Made by a program: the position numbers and the translations under genes
The notes under the pieces: model-generated
The model's input: the letters and a program-made list of their open reading frames with translations, nothing else
Database searches by the model: none
What the model was told of the DNA's origin: nothing
Part shown: piece by piece, positions 1-6,280 of the stretch
Layout of the letters: each line of letters starts with the position of its first letter
How positions within the stretch are numbered: position 1 is the stretch's first letter
From: CAIUGU01 sp031398625
Lineage (GTDB): Bacteria > Pseudomonadota > Gammaproteobacteria > Steroidobacterales > Steroidobacteraceae
Length of the DNA stretch: 15,027 bases
Assembly (NCBI GenBank): GCA_031398625.1
Contig: JANNNQ010000006.1
Location: forward strand, 1-15,027
Direction: 5' to 3'

Positions 1-124
1 CAAGTATCCAGTGTCACGGTTGATCGGTCGAAAGTTGCTCATGGCGGAGATCATTCCAGAGGAAACTGTTCGTGATTATCGCTTATCCGTTGATCTTGTA
101 TCCATCGCTAAGCCCGACAGGCTG
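1..124. other. Lower-GC left edge, no supported gene
   Basis: This edge segment lies downstream of the phzF-like stop codon and is about 48% G+C by hand count, against roughly 63% for the genes that follow. One plus-strand frame is open from the window edge (base 2) to base 199, running 75 bases into the phzF-like gene on the opposite strand. It could be the tail of a gene beginning outside the window, but I recognise nothing in it. No terminator hairpin, repeat or RNA gene is visible. Confidence 0.4.
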
Positions 125-1051
125 CTAGACGGCCAGATCGCCTTTCATTACCTCCACGCAGCGGCCGGAGATATCGACCCGCCTCGCCTCTCCCTGTGAT
201 TTCTGCACTCGCAGCGCGATTTCGCTCGGTCGCCCCATCTCCACACCCTGTTCGATGGCGAACGCCACTTCGCCATCCGGCCGCGGATCGAGCGTGGCAA
301 GAAACGCTGCCAGTGCAGCAGAGGCACTGCCTGTAGCGGGATCCTCGAACGTACCACTCAAGGGAGCAAACATGCGGGCACGCAACCGCGTGCCGTCATC
401 GGCACGCGTATAGATGAAAAGGGAGAAGCGGCTGGTGCTGTCCAGGCGCCCATCGCGAAGGGCAGCATTCCGGAAGGCCTTGACGTCGGGTTGCGCATTG
501 GAGAGGCCTTCCGCGGTAACCTCCGCAACGATGAAGGGCACTCCAACGGAGACCGGGCATGGAAGATGCCGTTCCAGCCGGACGTTGTCCTGTTTCAGCT
601 GGATGCAGGCTGCGATGACCGCCGGGTCGATGGATTCGCCCACGGCAAGCTGCTGGGGTGCGGTAATCGTGGCGCCAGCTTGGCCCCCTTCATCCGGAAG
701 AAGGCGCACCTCGACGAGCCCGGCCGGCTCTTCGAAGCGCATGACGCGACCCGGTTGACCGCCAAAAAGGCCTTGCTGCCGGCCCAGTACGCAGGCGGTC
801 CCCACGTTCGGGTGGCCGGCGAAGGGCATTTCCTGCGTCCGGTTGAAAATCCGCACGCGGGCGGTGTTCCCGGGCATCTCGGGAGGCAGGACAAAAGTCG
901 TCTCCGAGAAATTGAACTCCCGCGCTATCAGCTGCATCTCAGTGTCAGACAGGCCCCTTCCGTCAGTAATGACGGCCAGCGGATTGCCGCCAAACCGGGT
1001 TCGCGTGAAAACGTCAACGACGACATAAGGGACTTCGCGCAGGGTTGGCAT
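125..1051 (-). CDS. PhzF family isomerase/epimerase-like protein
   Basis: This 308-residue protein has the length and motifs of the PhzF/diaminopimelate-epimerase-like fold, two pseudo-symmetric halves with the active site between them. The N-terminus reads VVDVFTRTRFGGNPLAV. The probable catalytic acid is Glu50 in FNFSETTF. AGHPNVGTA follows at residues 78-86 with His80, and the C-terminal half has DPATGSASAA from Asp237, so the Glu/His/Asp set known from PhzF is complete. In phenazine producers PhzF isomerises dihydro-3-hydroxyanthranilate, but no phenazine gene is nearby. Most relatives are cytoplasmic and of unknown substrate, so I assign the family only. The ATG is preceded by a modest GAAAGG six bases upstream. 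The gene is divergent from the amidohydrolase, with 137 bases between the two starts. Family confidence is high; substrate is unknown. Confidence 0.9.
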   Translation of the reverse strand: MPTLREVPYVVVDVFTRTRFGGNPLAVITDGRGLSDTEMQLIAREFNFSETTFVLPPEMPGNTARVRIFNRTQEMPFAGHPNVGTACVLGRQQGLFGGQPGRVMRFEEPAGLVEVRLLPDEGGQAGATITAPQQLAVGESIDPAVIAACIQLKQDNVRLERHLPCPVSVGVPFIVAEVTAEGLSNAQPDVKAFRNAALRDGRLDSTSRFSLFIYTRADDGTRLRARMFAPLSGTFEDPATGSASAALAAFLATLDPRPDGEVAFAIEQGVEMGRPSEIALRVQKSQGEARRVDISGRCVEVMKGDLAV

Positions 1052-1088
1052 GGGGGGCCTTTCGCTTTGGTGGGCCCGGTCAGGCTTA

Positions 1089-1094
1089 ATTATT
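1089..1094 (-). promoter_or_regulatory. Possible -10 element for the phzF-like gene
   Basis: Read on the minus strand this is AATAAT, five of six matches to the sigma-70 -10 consensus, inside a short AT-rich island in an otherwise GC-rich divergent spacer. It would start a transcript about 30 bases before the phzF-like ATG. I see no convincing -35 hexamer 16-18 bases upstream, so the call is weak. No comparable element is visible for the plus-strand amidohydrolase. Confidence 0.25.
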
Positions 1095-1188
1095 CCCGGA
1101 CGTGACGATGCAGTATCCTACGGCCGCGAAATGCACGAAAGCCGCACGACTGTCGGGCGGAACGGATCCAACCTTGAGGGGGAAAGCA

Positions 1189-2433
1189 ATGCGAATGACA
1201 GCTGTATATGGGGCCGTGGTGGCGTGCCTGGTCACTGCCGGGCTGGTGGCGCCACAAGTTGCCGCTGCCCAGGACGCTGCGATCACGAATGTGAGAATCG
1301 TGGTCGGCAACGGGACGGTACACGAGTCGGGCACGATCATCGTGCGCGGCGGGAAAATCGAGTCTGTGGCAGCAGGCCGCGCCGCAACGCGCGGACTTCG
1401 CGTCATTGATGGCGCGGGCATGACCGCCATGCCGGGCTATATCGACGGCCACAAGCACGTCGCAGACGGCCCTAATGGCAAAGCGTGGATGCAGTCCTTG
1501 CTGGAAGCGGGCTACACCACGGTCCTGATCGGCGGCGGTCAGGCTGATGCCAACGTCGCGCTGGCGAACAAGGTGGCCTCAGGCGAGTACAACGGTCCGC
1601 GGTTGATCCCGTCCGGACAGATCAGGCTGAACCAGACTCCCGATGAGGCGCGCGCCGCGATCCGCGAACTCGTCGCCAAGGGGGTTAAGCACACCGGCGA
1701 AATCGGGCTCGCGCCGGAGCCGGCCCCGCCGCAGGCACAGATCGAAGTCCTCAAGGCCATTGTCGACGAGGCCAAGAAAGCGGGTGTGCAGGTCAACGTG
1801 CATGCCGTCAGTACACCCGCCATGATGGCTGCCGTGGAAGTGGGCGTCACCCGGCAGGTGCACCTGCCCAACAAGGACTGGACAGGGTATGACGATGCGG
1901 AAGCCATCGCGAAGTCGGGCACGATCGTTGCCGGCCTCATCGCGTTCGGAGCGCCGAACATCGACAGCCTGTCTGATGGTCCCGCACCCGTCATCTGGCC
2001 CAAGGACAACGAGCCGCGTTTCCGTGACGGCAAGCCGTGGCCCGAAGCCATCGCCGGCGCCAATCGGGATACCAAGGGCCGGGCTACGGGTACCGAGGGC
2101 GGCTATACCATCATCAACGCCCGCCGCATCTGGGATGCCGATCCGAACCACCAGACGATCTCCTACTCGACGGACCAGAACGGTGATGATCTCGTGGTAC
2201 TCGAGCACGAACTGAAATCGTTCAACATCGTCTTCTCGATGGCCGACATCCACAAGATCATCGGACCCAATTCGGCACGGTACGTCGGCATGGAAGACCA
2301 GATCGGCACGCTCGAAGCGGGCAAGCTTGCCGACATCATCCTGCTGGACGGCAACCCTACCCTGAACATCTACGAGATGCTCAAGACCAAGGTCGTGCTC
2401 AAGGAAGGCAAGATCGTCGTTGACAAGCGCTAG
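1189..2433 (+). CDS. Secreted metal-dependent amidohydrolase (imidazolonepropionase/prolidase-like)
   Basis: The 414-residue protein belongs to the amidohydrolase superfamily. I chose the ATG at 1189 over one at 1102 because AGGGGG lies six bases before it and a signal peptide then starts at residue 1. That peptide has a basic start, a hydrophobic core at about residues 5-20 and AAAQ at 25-28, implying export to the periplasm. The superfamily motifs appear in order: HxH metal ligands His88/His90 in DGHKHV, a candidate bridging residue at Lys167 or Glu171, His205 in VHAVS, His225 in QVHLP, and Asp329 in YSTDQ. The typical C-terminal signature follows, with IGTLEAGKLADIILLDGNP at about 372-390. 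Secreted relatives are often annotated as Xaa-Pro dipeptidase or imidazolonepropionase-like; the substrate cannot be read from sequence. It is transcribed alone, opposite to the genes on both sides. Confidence 0.88.
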   Translation: MRMTAVYGAVVACLVTAGLVAPQVAAAQDAAITNVRIVVGNGTVHESGTIIVRGGKIESVAAGRAATRGLRVIDGAGMTAMPGYIDGHKHVADGPNGKAWMQSLLEAGYTTVLIGGGQADANVALANKVASGEYNGPRLIPSGQIRLNQTPDEARAAIRELVAKGVKHTGEIGLAPEPAPPQAQIEVLKAIVDEAKKAGVQVNVHAVSTPAMMAAVEVGVTRQVHLPNKDWTGYDDAEAIAKSGTIVAGLIAFGAPNIDSLSDGPAPVIWPKDNEPRFRDGKPWPEAIAGANRDTKGRATGTEGGYTIINARRIWDADPNHQTISYSTDQNGDDLVVLEHELKSFNIVFSMADIHKIIGPNSARYVGMEDQIGTLEAGKLADIILLDGNPTLNIYEMLKTKVVLKEGKIVVDKR

Positions 2434-2450
2434 GCGGGCCGATACCGCAC

Positions 2451-2497
2451 GCACCAGTGAGCCATCGCATGGCTCACTGGTGCCTTCCGACGGAAGG
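2451..2497. terminator. Perfect 15-bp inverted repeat plus small second hairpin
   Basis: Bases 2451-2465 and 2469-2483 are exact reverse complements, 15 bp with a 3-base loop, beginning 18 bases after the amidohydrolase stop. A second, smaller palindrome follows at once (CCTTCCG-A-CGGAAGG, 2483-2497). The position between a plus-strand gene and a minus-strand tRNA fits a transcription end point, possibly bidirectional. There is no T-run on either side, so it is not a canonical intrinsic terminator. A mobile REP-like palindrome or a protein-binding site is the alternative. Confidence 0.5.
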
Positions 2498-2564
2498 ACA
2501 GCGAAAAGCAATCCAAGAGCGCCAGGTACCGCAGGTTGATCAATCCCCTCATGACCTTCTACTG

Positions 2565-2590
2565 TTCTCTTTGGACAACACCAAAGAGAA
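2565..2590. terminator. Perfect 10-bp inverted repeat 3' of tRNA-Asn
   Basis: TTCTCTTTGG at 2565-2574 and CCAAAGAGAA at 2581-2590 are exact reverse complements around a 6-base loop. The repeat starts 22 bases beyond the CCA end of tRNA-Asn. Read on the minus strand, the interval between tRNA and hairpin is T-rich, but the bases after the hairpin are not, so this is a probable end or processing signal for the tRNA transcript and not a textbook terminator. The surrounding bases are less GC-rich than the genes. Confidence 0.4.
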
Positions 2591-2612
2591 AAGCAGCAAA
2601 AGAGGAAAGAAT

Positions 2613-2687
2613 TGGCTCCCCGGGACGGATTCGAACCGCCGACCAACGGATTAACAGTCCGTAGCTCTACCACTGAGCTACCGGGGA
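2613..2687 (-). tRNA. tRNA-Asn (anticodon GUU)
   Basis: On the minus strand the 75 bases fold as a complete cloverleaf. The acceptor TCCCCGG pairs with CCGGGGA, followed by discriminator G and an encoded CCA. The anticodon stem ACGGA/TCCGT is perfect around the loop CTGTTAA, which gives anticodon GTT and so asparagine. The T arm carries the usual TTCGAAT loop. A good promoter lies just upstream, so the gene is probably a stand-alone unit and not co-transcribed with galU, whose stop codon is 76 bases before the tRNA 5' end. It sits at the border between conserved core genes and two accessory-looking genes. Confidence 0.97.
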
Positions 2688-2711
2688 ACGGGCGCATCTG
2701 GAAGGGCCGCG

Positions 2712-2741
2712 ATTCTGCGGAACCGGACGGGCGGGTGTCAA
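2712..2741 (-). promoter_or_regulatory. Sigma-70 promoter for tRNA-Asn
   Basis: Read on the minus strand, a perfect -35 TTGACA (2736-2741) is followed after 18 bases by CAGAAT (2712-2717), four of six matches to the -10 consensus. The predicted start is about 18 bases before the tRNA 5' end, a short leader typical of tRNA genes. The GC-rich stretch between the -10 and the start site resembles a stringent-response discriminator, which is inference. Confidence 0.7.
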
Positions 2742-2763
2742 GGAAAGCCGGGGCTAACCGCGG

Positions 2764-3654
2764 TTATTTCGTAATGCGTTTTTCCACCAGGTCCATCAGG
2801 TAGTTGGCGAAGGGTTTGCCCAGCTTGTCGTGTTTCAGGGCGAATTCGACGGTCGCCTGCAGATATCCGAGCTTGCTGCCGCAGTCGTAGCGCTTGCCTT
2901 CGAACTCGTAGGCGTAGACCGGCTCGTCGCTCAGCAGGTCCGCGATGGCATCGGTGAGCTGGATCTCGCCCCCTGTCCCGCGTCCCGTGTGTTCGAGCTT
3001 GTCGAAAATGCGAGGGCTCAGCAGGTAGCGGCCAACCACGGCGAGATTCGAAGGGGCATTCTGCGGTCGCGGCTTCTCGACGATCTGCTTCACCCGGCTT
3101 ACGCGCCCCTGTTTGTCGGTGGTCGCGACGATGCCGTATTTGTCCGTCTCCTGGGGAGGCACTGTTTCTACGCCGAGCACACTGCCGCCATTCGCGGCAT
3201 GCACTTCCGCCATCTGCCTGAAGCAGGGAACCTCGGCGTCGATCAGGTCGTCCGCCAGGTGGATGAAGAACGGTTCATTGCCAACAACGGGACGCGCGCA
3301 CAGCACCGCATGCCCCAGCCCCAGCGGCGAAGGCTGACGGATATAGATGCAGCTCGCCCATGACGGAACGATGTCCCTGAGCAGCTTGAGAAGGTCTTCC
3401 TTGCCCTGTTCCTTCAGCGCCTCTTCCAGATCGTGGTCGGTATCAAAATGATCCTCGATAGCCCGCTTGGAGCTGCCGGTAATGAAGACCAGTTTGTCGG
3501 CACCGGCTCGCAGCGCTTCCTCCGCCGCGTACTGGATGAGCGGCTTGTCGACGATGGGCAGCATCTCCTTCGGACTCGCCTTCGTTGCGGGCAGAAATCG
3601 CGTGCCACGGCCTGCGACCGGAAACACGGCCGTCTTGATCCTGGTTGAACTCAC
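2764..3654 (-). CDS. galU: UTP-glucose-1-phosphate uridylyltransferase
   Basis: GalU makes UDP-glucose from UTP and glucose-1-phosphate in the cytoplasm, supplying glucose and derived sugars for lipopolysaccharide and other polysaccharides. The 296 residues match the usual bacterial length. The nucleotide-binding loop AGRGTRFLPATKASPKEM is at residues 14-31, followed by DKPLIQY (36-42), GLGHAVLCA (112-120) and the metal/substrate acidic pair in LADDLID (Asp135/Asp136). The start is GTG, supported by GGAGAGGG ending four bases upstream; the protein begins MSSTRIKTAVFPVAG, as in relatives. It lies alone between the ComEA-like gene (157 bases upstream) and the tRNA, and a -10-like element is visible in the upstream gap. 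Its closeness to lapAB suggests an envelope-related neighbourhood, although the genes need not be co-transcribed. Confidence 0.97.
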   Translation of the reverse strand: MSSTRIKTAVFPVAGRGTRFLPATKASPKEMLPIVDKPLIQYAAEEALRAGADKLVFITGSSKRAIEDHFDTDHDLEEALKEQGKEDLLKLLRDIVPSWASCIYIRQPSPLGLGHAVLCARPVVGNEPFFIHLADDLIDAEVPCFRQMAEVHAANGGSVLGVETVPPQETDKYGIVATTDKQGRVSRVKQIVEKPRPQNAPSNLAVVGRYLLSPRIFDKLEHTGRGTGGEIQLTDAIADLLSDEPVYAYEFEGKRYDCGSKLGYLQATVEFALKHDKLGKPFANYLMDLVEKRITK

Positions 3655-3683
3655 GGGTCCCTCTCCGATTGATCGGTGCCGGC

Positions 3684-3689
3684 ATGATA
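3684..3689 (-). promoter_or_regulatory. galU: Probable -10 element for galU
   Basis: On the minus strand this reads TATCAT, five of six matches to the -10 consensus, and would give a leader of about 25 bases before the GTG. No good -35 is visible at 16-18 bases. A short palindrome CCGAT-tg-ATCGG (3665-3676) lies inside the leader, between the element and the ribosome binding site, and could be an operator or chance. Confidence 0.35.
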
Positions 3690-3785
3690 CCCCACCGGAT
3701 GTGACGGTAGCCCGAGCGGGTGGTCACGCTTCTGCCGCCAAACCACGACAGGCGTGCGGGATACAGGCCGATGCGGCGCAACCAG

Positions 3786-3810
3786 GCCGCCGCACCAGCC
3801 TGCAGGCGGC
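3786..3810 (-). terminator. Possible stem-loop after the ComEA-like gene
   Basis: On the minus strand GCCGCC (3805-3810) can pair with GGCGGC (3786-3791) across a 13-base loop, starting one base after the ComEA-like stop codon. There is no T-run, so this is only a weak candidate for a 3' end. Confidence 0.22.
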
Positions 3811-3811
3811 A

Positions 3812-4156
3812 CTATTCCGCTGGCTTCGCCCCCGCGGCGGGCGCCCTCTCCAGCCGGATGTTGGCCCGATTGGTCTCGACGACTTTCGGGCCGATTCCCT
3901 GCACCTTCAAGAGGTCTTCCGCCGCCTTGAAGGCACCATTCTTCTCGCGATACGCGACGATGGCCTGCGCACGGGACATGCCGATGCCATTCAGTTCGCG
4001 CGCGAGCGTCGCGGCGTCCGCCTTGTTGATGTCGACGGGGCCCGCCCAGCTGAAGGCTGGAAGCAGACTCAGGATCAACGCCTGGATTGCCCAGCGGACA
4101 TTTCCCGCCGGCGCGCGGCGACCAGGATTCGCACGCTTCTCGTTTGCAATGGACAT
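3812..4156 (-). CDS. ComEA-like helix-hairpin-helix DNA-binding protein, exported
   Basis: This small protein of 114 residues is built from a signal/anchor segment and a ComEA-type helix-hairpin-helix domain. The start at 4156 is fixed by a perfect AAGGAGG five bases upstream. A basic N-terminus is followed by a hydrophobic stretch at 23-37 and a likely cleavage after SWA (residue 38). The domain opens with VDINKADAATLARELNGIG, and its hairpins are LNGIGMSRAQAIVAYR (55-70) and VQGIGPKVV (85-93), which bind DNA backbone non-specifically in relatives. ComEA binds incoming DNA at the cell surface or periplasm during transformation; many proteobacteria carry such short versions, and competence is not shown by one gene. 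The tail is Ala/Pro-rich. It lies 149 bases after lapB, and two inverted repeats occupy that gap. Confidence 0.88.
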   Translation of the reverse strand: MSIANEKRANPGRRAPAGNVRWAIQALILSLLPAFSWAGPVDINKADAATLARELNGIGMSRAQAIVAYREKNGAFKAAEDLLKVQGIGPKVVETNRANIRLERAPAAGAKPAE

Positions 4157-4187
4157 GGGGACCTCCTTGTTGACTATCGGGTGCTTC

Positions 4188-4218
4188 GCCGGCATGCAAT
4201 CGGTGACTGCAAGCCGGC
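4188..4218 (-). repeat. Inverted repeat in the leader of the ComEA-like gene
   Basis: Two 11-base arms (GCCGGCATGCA at 4188-4198 and TGCAAGCCGGC at 4208-4218) are reverse complements with one mismatch, around 9 bases. The element ends 31 bases upstream of the ATG of the ComEA-like gene and 19 bases from its ribosome binding site. It could be an operator in DNA or a stem-loop in the 5' leader. I see no convincing promoter hexamers beside it. Confidence 0.45.
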
Positions 4219-4258
4219 GTGGCTGCATTCTCGACAGGGAGGAGTGGCGAAGCGAGTT

Positions 4259-4287
4259 GCAAATCTGCCGGAAACAGCGAGATTTGC
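4259..4287 (-). terminator. Stem-loop downstream of lapB
   Basis: GCAAATCT (4259-4266) and AGATTTGC (4280-4287) are perfect 8-bp arms around 13 bases, 18 bases after the lapB stop codon. Its position suggests a 3' end signal for the lapAB transcript. There is no run of T after it on the minus strand, so factor-independent termination is doubtful. Confidence 0.38.
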
Positions 4288-4305
4288 GCCTGCCGAATTG
4301 CGCGG

Positions 4306-5484
4306 CTAGAGAGGGCGCAGATGCGGCGCGAGTTCCAGACGGCCAATCGGTGTCAATCCATCCCAACTGCGGCAGCCCGGGCACTGCCAGAAATGAGTGG
4401 CACTCGCGAGCCCGCATTCCACGCAGCGATACCGGTGCACGCGCCTGAATATCTGGCCCAGTGCGGCCGCCAGGGTTCGCAGTTCCTGCTGTCCCAGGCG
4501 CGATACATCGCCTGCAAGCGCCGGGACGAGCTGCCCCAGGTTGGGATCGGTGCGAATGTAGTCAGGCAGGCATTCGCTGACGAAGGATTCCGATTCCAGG
4601 CCACTCACGATCGCCGCGAACGCAACCTGCGCCCGCCGGGCCGGATCCGCATGCACCCAGCCTGCGAACGCCGCTGCCATTGCTTCGCTGCCCGAAGCGC
4701 GCAACGCAACCATGAAGCGCGGCAACGCCAGTGGCAGCAGCTGCGGATGCAGCTCCACCACCTTGCGGCAGAGGCGAAGCGCCATATCAGCATCGGCGTG
4801 CTCGATGGCCATGTCAGCCCGAATCAGCGCTCCTCGCGGGAAATTGCGCTGTTCCGTGCGAGCCTTGTGCAGCCATTCGCGCGCAGCAGGGAGATCCCCT
4901 TGCTGCCGCGCCAGCTCGGCGAGCTCGCAGTAGTAGTGGGCAATGGCCGTCGGGTACTCGGGTGAAACGAGATACTTCAGGCGTTCGAAAGTCCGGATTG
5001 CATCCTGCCACTCGGCCTGCTGCTCGTAGATCCGCAGGAGATAACGAAGTGCACCCAGCCTGCGGTCGCTGCCTTCGGCGAGGCGCTGGAACAACTTCAC
5101 GGCACGATCGTAGAGACCGGCCCCGAAGTAATCCTCGCCGAGCGCGAACATGCCGTGTTCGCGATGCGCAGGCTGCAGACCCGGTCGAGCCATGATGTTT
5201 TCATGCACGCGGATCGACCGGTCTACTTCCCCCCGGCGACGGTAAAGTGCGCCCAGCGCGAAATGGGTCTCGACGGTTTCATCCTCGACTTCGACCATGC
5301 GCAGGAAAACTTCCAGCGCCTTATCCGGTTCCTCGTTCAGCACGAAGTTGAGGCCTTCGAAGTACTGCGCCTTCAGCGGACGCGGAGGTTCGACTTTCGC
5401 GTTGCGATGCCGGGCCGAGTACCAGCCTGCCGCGGCAGCGAGGAACAGCGCCACGACCAGCGCAGCGAACAGTTCAGGAGACAT
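4306..5484 (-). CDS. lapB: LapB (YciM) TPR/rubredoxin-like lipopolysaccharide assembly regulator
   Basis: LapB is an inner-membrane-anchored protein that in E. coli works with the FtsH protease to control LpxC, the committing enzyme of lipid A synthesis. The 392-residue product matches the family length. It starts with a membrane helix (residues 4-22) followed by basic RHRN, then tetratricopeptide-type helices from about residue 40, with typical stretches such as ALGALYRRRGEVDRSIRVHEN. It ends in a rubredoxin-like metal knuckle, CVEC at 354-357 and CPGC at 368-371. The LPLKAQYFEG-type opening of the family is present as PLKAQYFEGLNFVLNE. The ATG at 5484 was chosen because the helix starts right after it; translation is probably coupled to lapA, whose stop lies 11 bases inside. 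The pyrF gene that follows lapB in E. coli is absent. Confidence 0.96.
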   Translation of the reverse strand: MSPELFAALVVALFLAAAAGWYSARHRNAKVEPPRPLKAQYFEGLNFVLNEEPDKALEVFLRMVEVEDETVETHFALGALYRRRGEVDRSIRVHENIMARPGLQPAHREHGMFALGEDYFGAGLYDRAVKLFQRLAEGSDRRLGALRYLLRIYEQQAEWQDAIRTFERLKYLVSPEYPTAIAHYYCELAELARQQGDLPAAREWLHKARTEQRNFPRGALIRADMAIEHADADMALRLCRKVVELHPQLLPLALPRFMVALRASGSEAMAAAFAGWVHADPARRAQVAFAAIVSGLESESFVSECLPDYIRTDPNLGQLVPALAGDVSRLGQQELRTLAAALGQIFRRVHRYRCVECGLASATHFWQCPGCRSWDGLTPIGRLELAPHLRPL

Positions 5485-5755
5485 TGCTGCCGCCTGCACG
5501 GGCCTGGGATTCCGCAAGTCGCAGGGCGCGACGCAACCGTCCGCGCTCTGCCAGCAGGTCGGCAACCCAGGTGAGGCGCCATATCACGCCAAGCAGGAGA
5601 CCCGTCACGAATGCAACAATCAACGCGAGGCCAATGGGCGGGGTAAGCCGCATGAAGGCCAGCTCCAGTGGTACACGGTCGTGATTGAGCGCGCCGAACA
5701 GCAGCGCGAGCAATGCCAGGAAGGCGAGCAGGACAGCAAGGGCGATTCGCTTCAT
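5474..5755 (-). CDS. lapA: LapA (YciS, DUF1049) inner-membrane protein
   Basis: The small 93-residue protein has two membrane helices (about 4-23 and 40-59) joined by a short loop containing NHDRVPLEL, then an amphipathic basic tail (RGRLRRALRLAE) expected in the cytoplasm. This is the LapA/YciS layout, and it sits directly before lapB with an 11-base overlap, as in the E. coli yciS-yciM pair. LapA co-purifies with LapB in E. coli and takes part in lipopolysaccharide assembly control. The chosen ATG at 5755 begins MKRIALAVLL; an earlier in-frame ATG at 5821 would add 22 polar residues before the helix and is unlikely. The ribosome binding site is weak. A TATGAT element and two competing hairpins are visible in the 126-base gap after ihfB. 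Confidence 0.93.
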   Translation of the reverse strand: MKRIALAVLLAFLALLALLFGALNHDRVPLELAFMRLTPPIGLALIVAFVTGLLLGVIWRLTWVADLLAERGRLRRALRLAESQARAGGSNVS

Positions 5756-5792
5756 CGGCTGCTGACGCCACGCGTGCAGTGGCGCTCCTGTG

Positions 5793-5822
5793 GGAACGGA
5801 TCGGCACGACGTTCCGATCATA
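5793..5822 (-). promoter_or_regulatory. lapA: -10-like element with overlapping hairpins before lapA
   Basis: On the minus strand TATGAT (5817-5822) matches five of six bases of the -10 consensus and would start transcription about 55 bases before lapA; no -35 is clear. Two perfect 6-bp inverted repeats overlap here: GATCGG/CCGATC (5799-5804 with 5814-5819) and GGAACG/CGTTCC (5793-5798 with 5810-5815). They share bases 5814-5815, so only one can form at a time. Confidence 0.35.
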
Positions 5823-5881
5823 CGCCGCCCTGCCTGTGCCGGACGACTACGCCGGAAGCGGTTGCTGCAAGGGACTGGCGA

Positions 5882-6184
5882 CTAGTCGCGAATGGGATTG
5901 CTGATGCCGGCGTTCACGCGTTCGCGCAGGTCCTTGCCAGGCTTGAAATGCGGAACGTACTTGCCGGACAGCGCGACGGTCTCGCCGGTCTTGGGATTGC
6001 GCCCCTGGCGGGGTGGGCGGAAATGCAGGGAAAAGCTGCCGAAGCCGCGAATCTCGATCCGGCTGCCCTGCGAGAGGGCATCACCCATGATCTCGAGGAT
6101 CTGCTTGACGGCCAGCTCCACGTCCTTGGCAGGCAGGTGTTTCTGCTTCGCCGCGATCAGTTCGATGAGTTCCGACTTGGTCAT
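5882..6184 (-). CDS. ihfB: Integration host factor beta subunit
   Basis: IHF-beta pairs with IHF-alpha to bend DNA sharply at specific sites in promoters, origins and recombination sites. The 100-residue protein has the HU/IHF fold: two helices at residues 1-38, then the RIEIRGFGSFSL strand (42-53) and the DNA-clasping arm with RNPKTGE, where Pro64 is the intercalating proline. It starts MTKSELIELIAAKQ, as IHF-beta does, and follows rpsA, the classical ihfB position. The ATG has only a weak ribosome binding site (GGATCGGG). It begins 107 bases after the rpsA stop; a strong hairpin occupies the start of that gap, and I see no convincing separate promoter. Confidence 0.97.
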   Translation of the reverse strand: MTKSELIELIAAKQKHLPAKDVELAVKQILEIMGDALSQGSRIEIRGFGSFSLHFRPPRQGRNPKTGETVALSGKYVPHFKPGKDLRERVNAGISNPIRD

Positions 6185-6251
6185 GTCAGGCCCGATCCAG
6201 TTGTGCCAGCTGTGCGCGGAATCGTTATTGGGAAGTCAGCCCATTGCCACA

Positions 6252-6280
6252 GCGGGAGCCTGCCGGATGGCAGACCCCGC
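6252..6280 (-). terminator. Strong stem-loop between rpsA and ihfB
   Basis: On the minus strand GCGGGG-TCTGCC can pair with GGCAGG-c-TCCCGC around an ATCC loop, giving about 12 pairs with two G-T wobbles and one bulged base. It starts 11 bases after the rpsA stop codon. With no T-run it is more likely a partial terminator, processing site or 3' stabiliser that sets ihfB output below rpsA than a full intrinsic terminator. Confidence 0.5.

Noticed and set aside
2..199. Plus-strand frame open from the left window edge
   Set aside because: It could be the tail of a gene outside the window, but it overlaps the well-supported phzF-like gene by 75 bases and shows no recognisable motif; not listed as a CDS.
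1579..2697. Long minus-strand open frame (372 codons) across the amidohydrolase gene and the tRNA
   Set aside because: It starts in the tRNA sequence (SSVVELRTVNPLVGGSNPSRGA type) and lies antisense to a gene with clear family motifs; it is a shadow frame of GC-rich DNA.
2457..2803. Two short plus-strand open frames across the tRNA-Asn gene, one reading RDGFEPPTNGL
   Set aside because: This is the well-known false protein made by translating the antisense strand of a tRNA; the tRNA cloverleaf explains the sequence fully.
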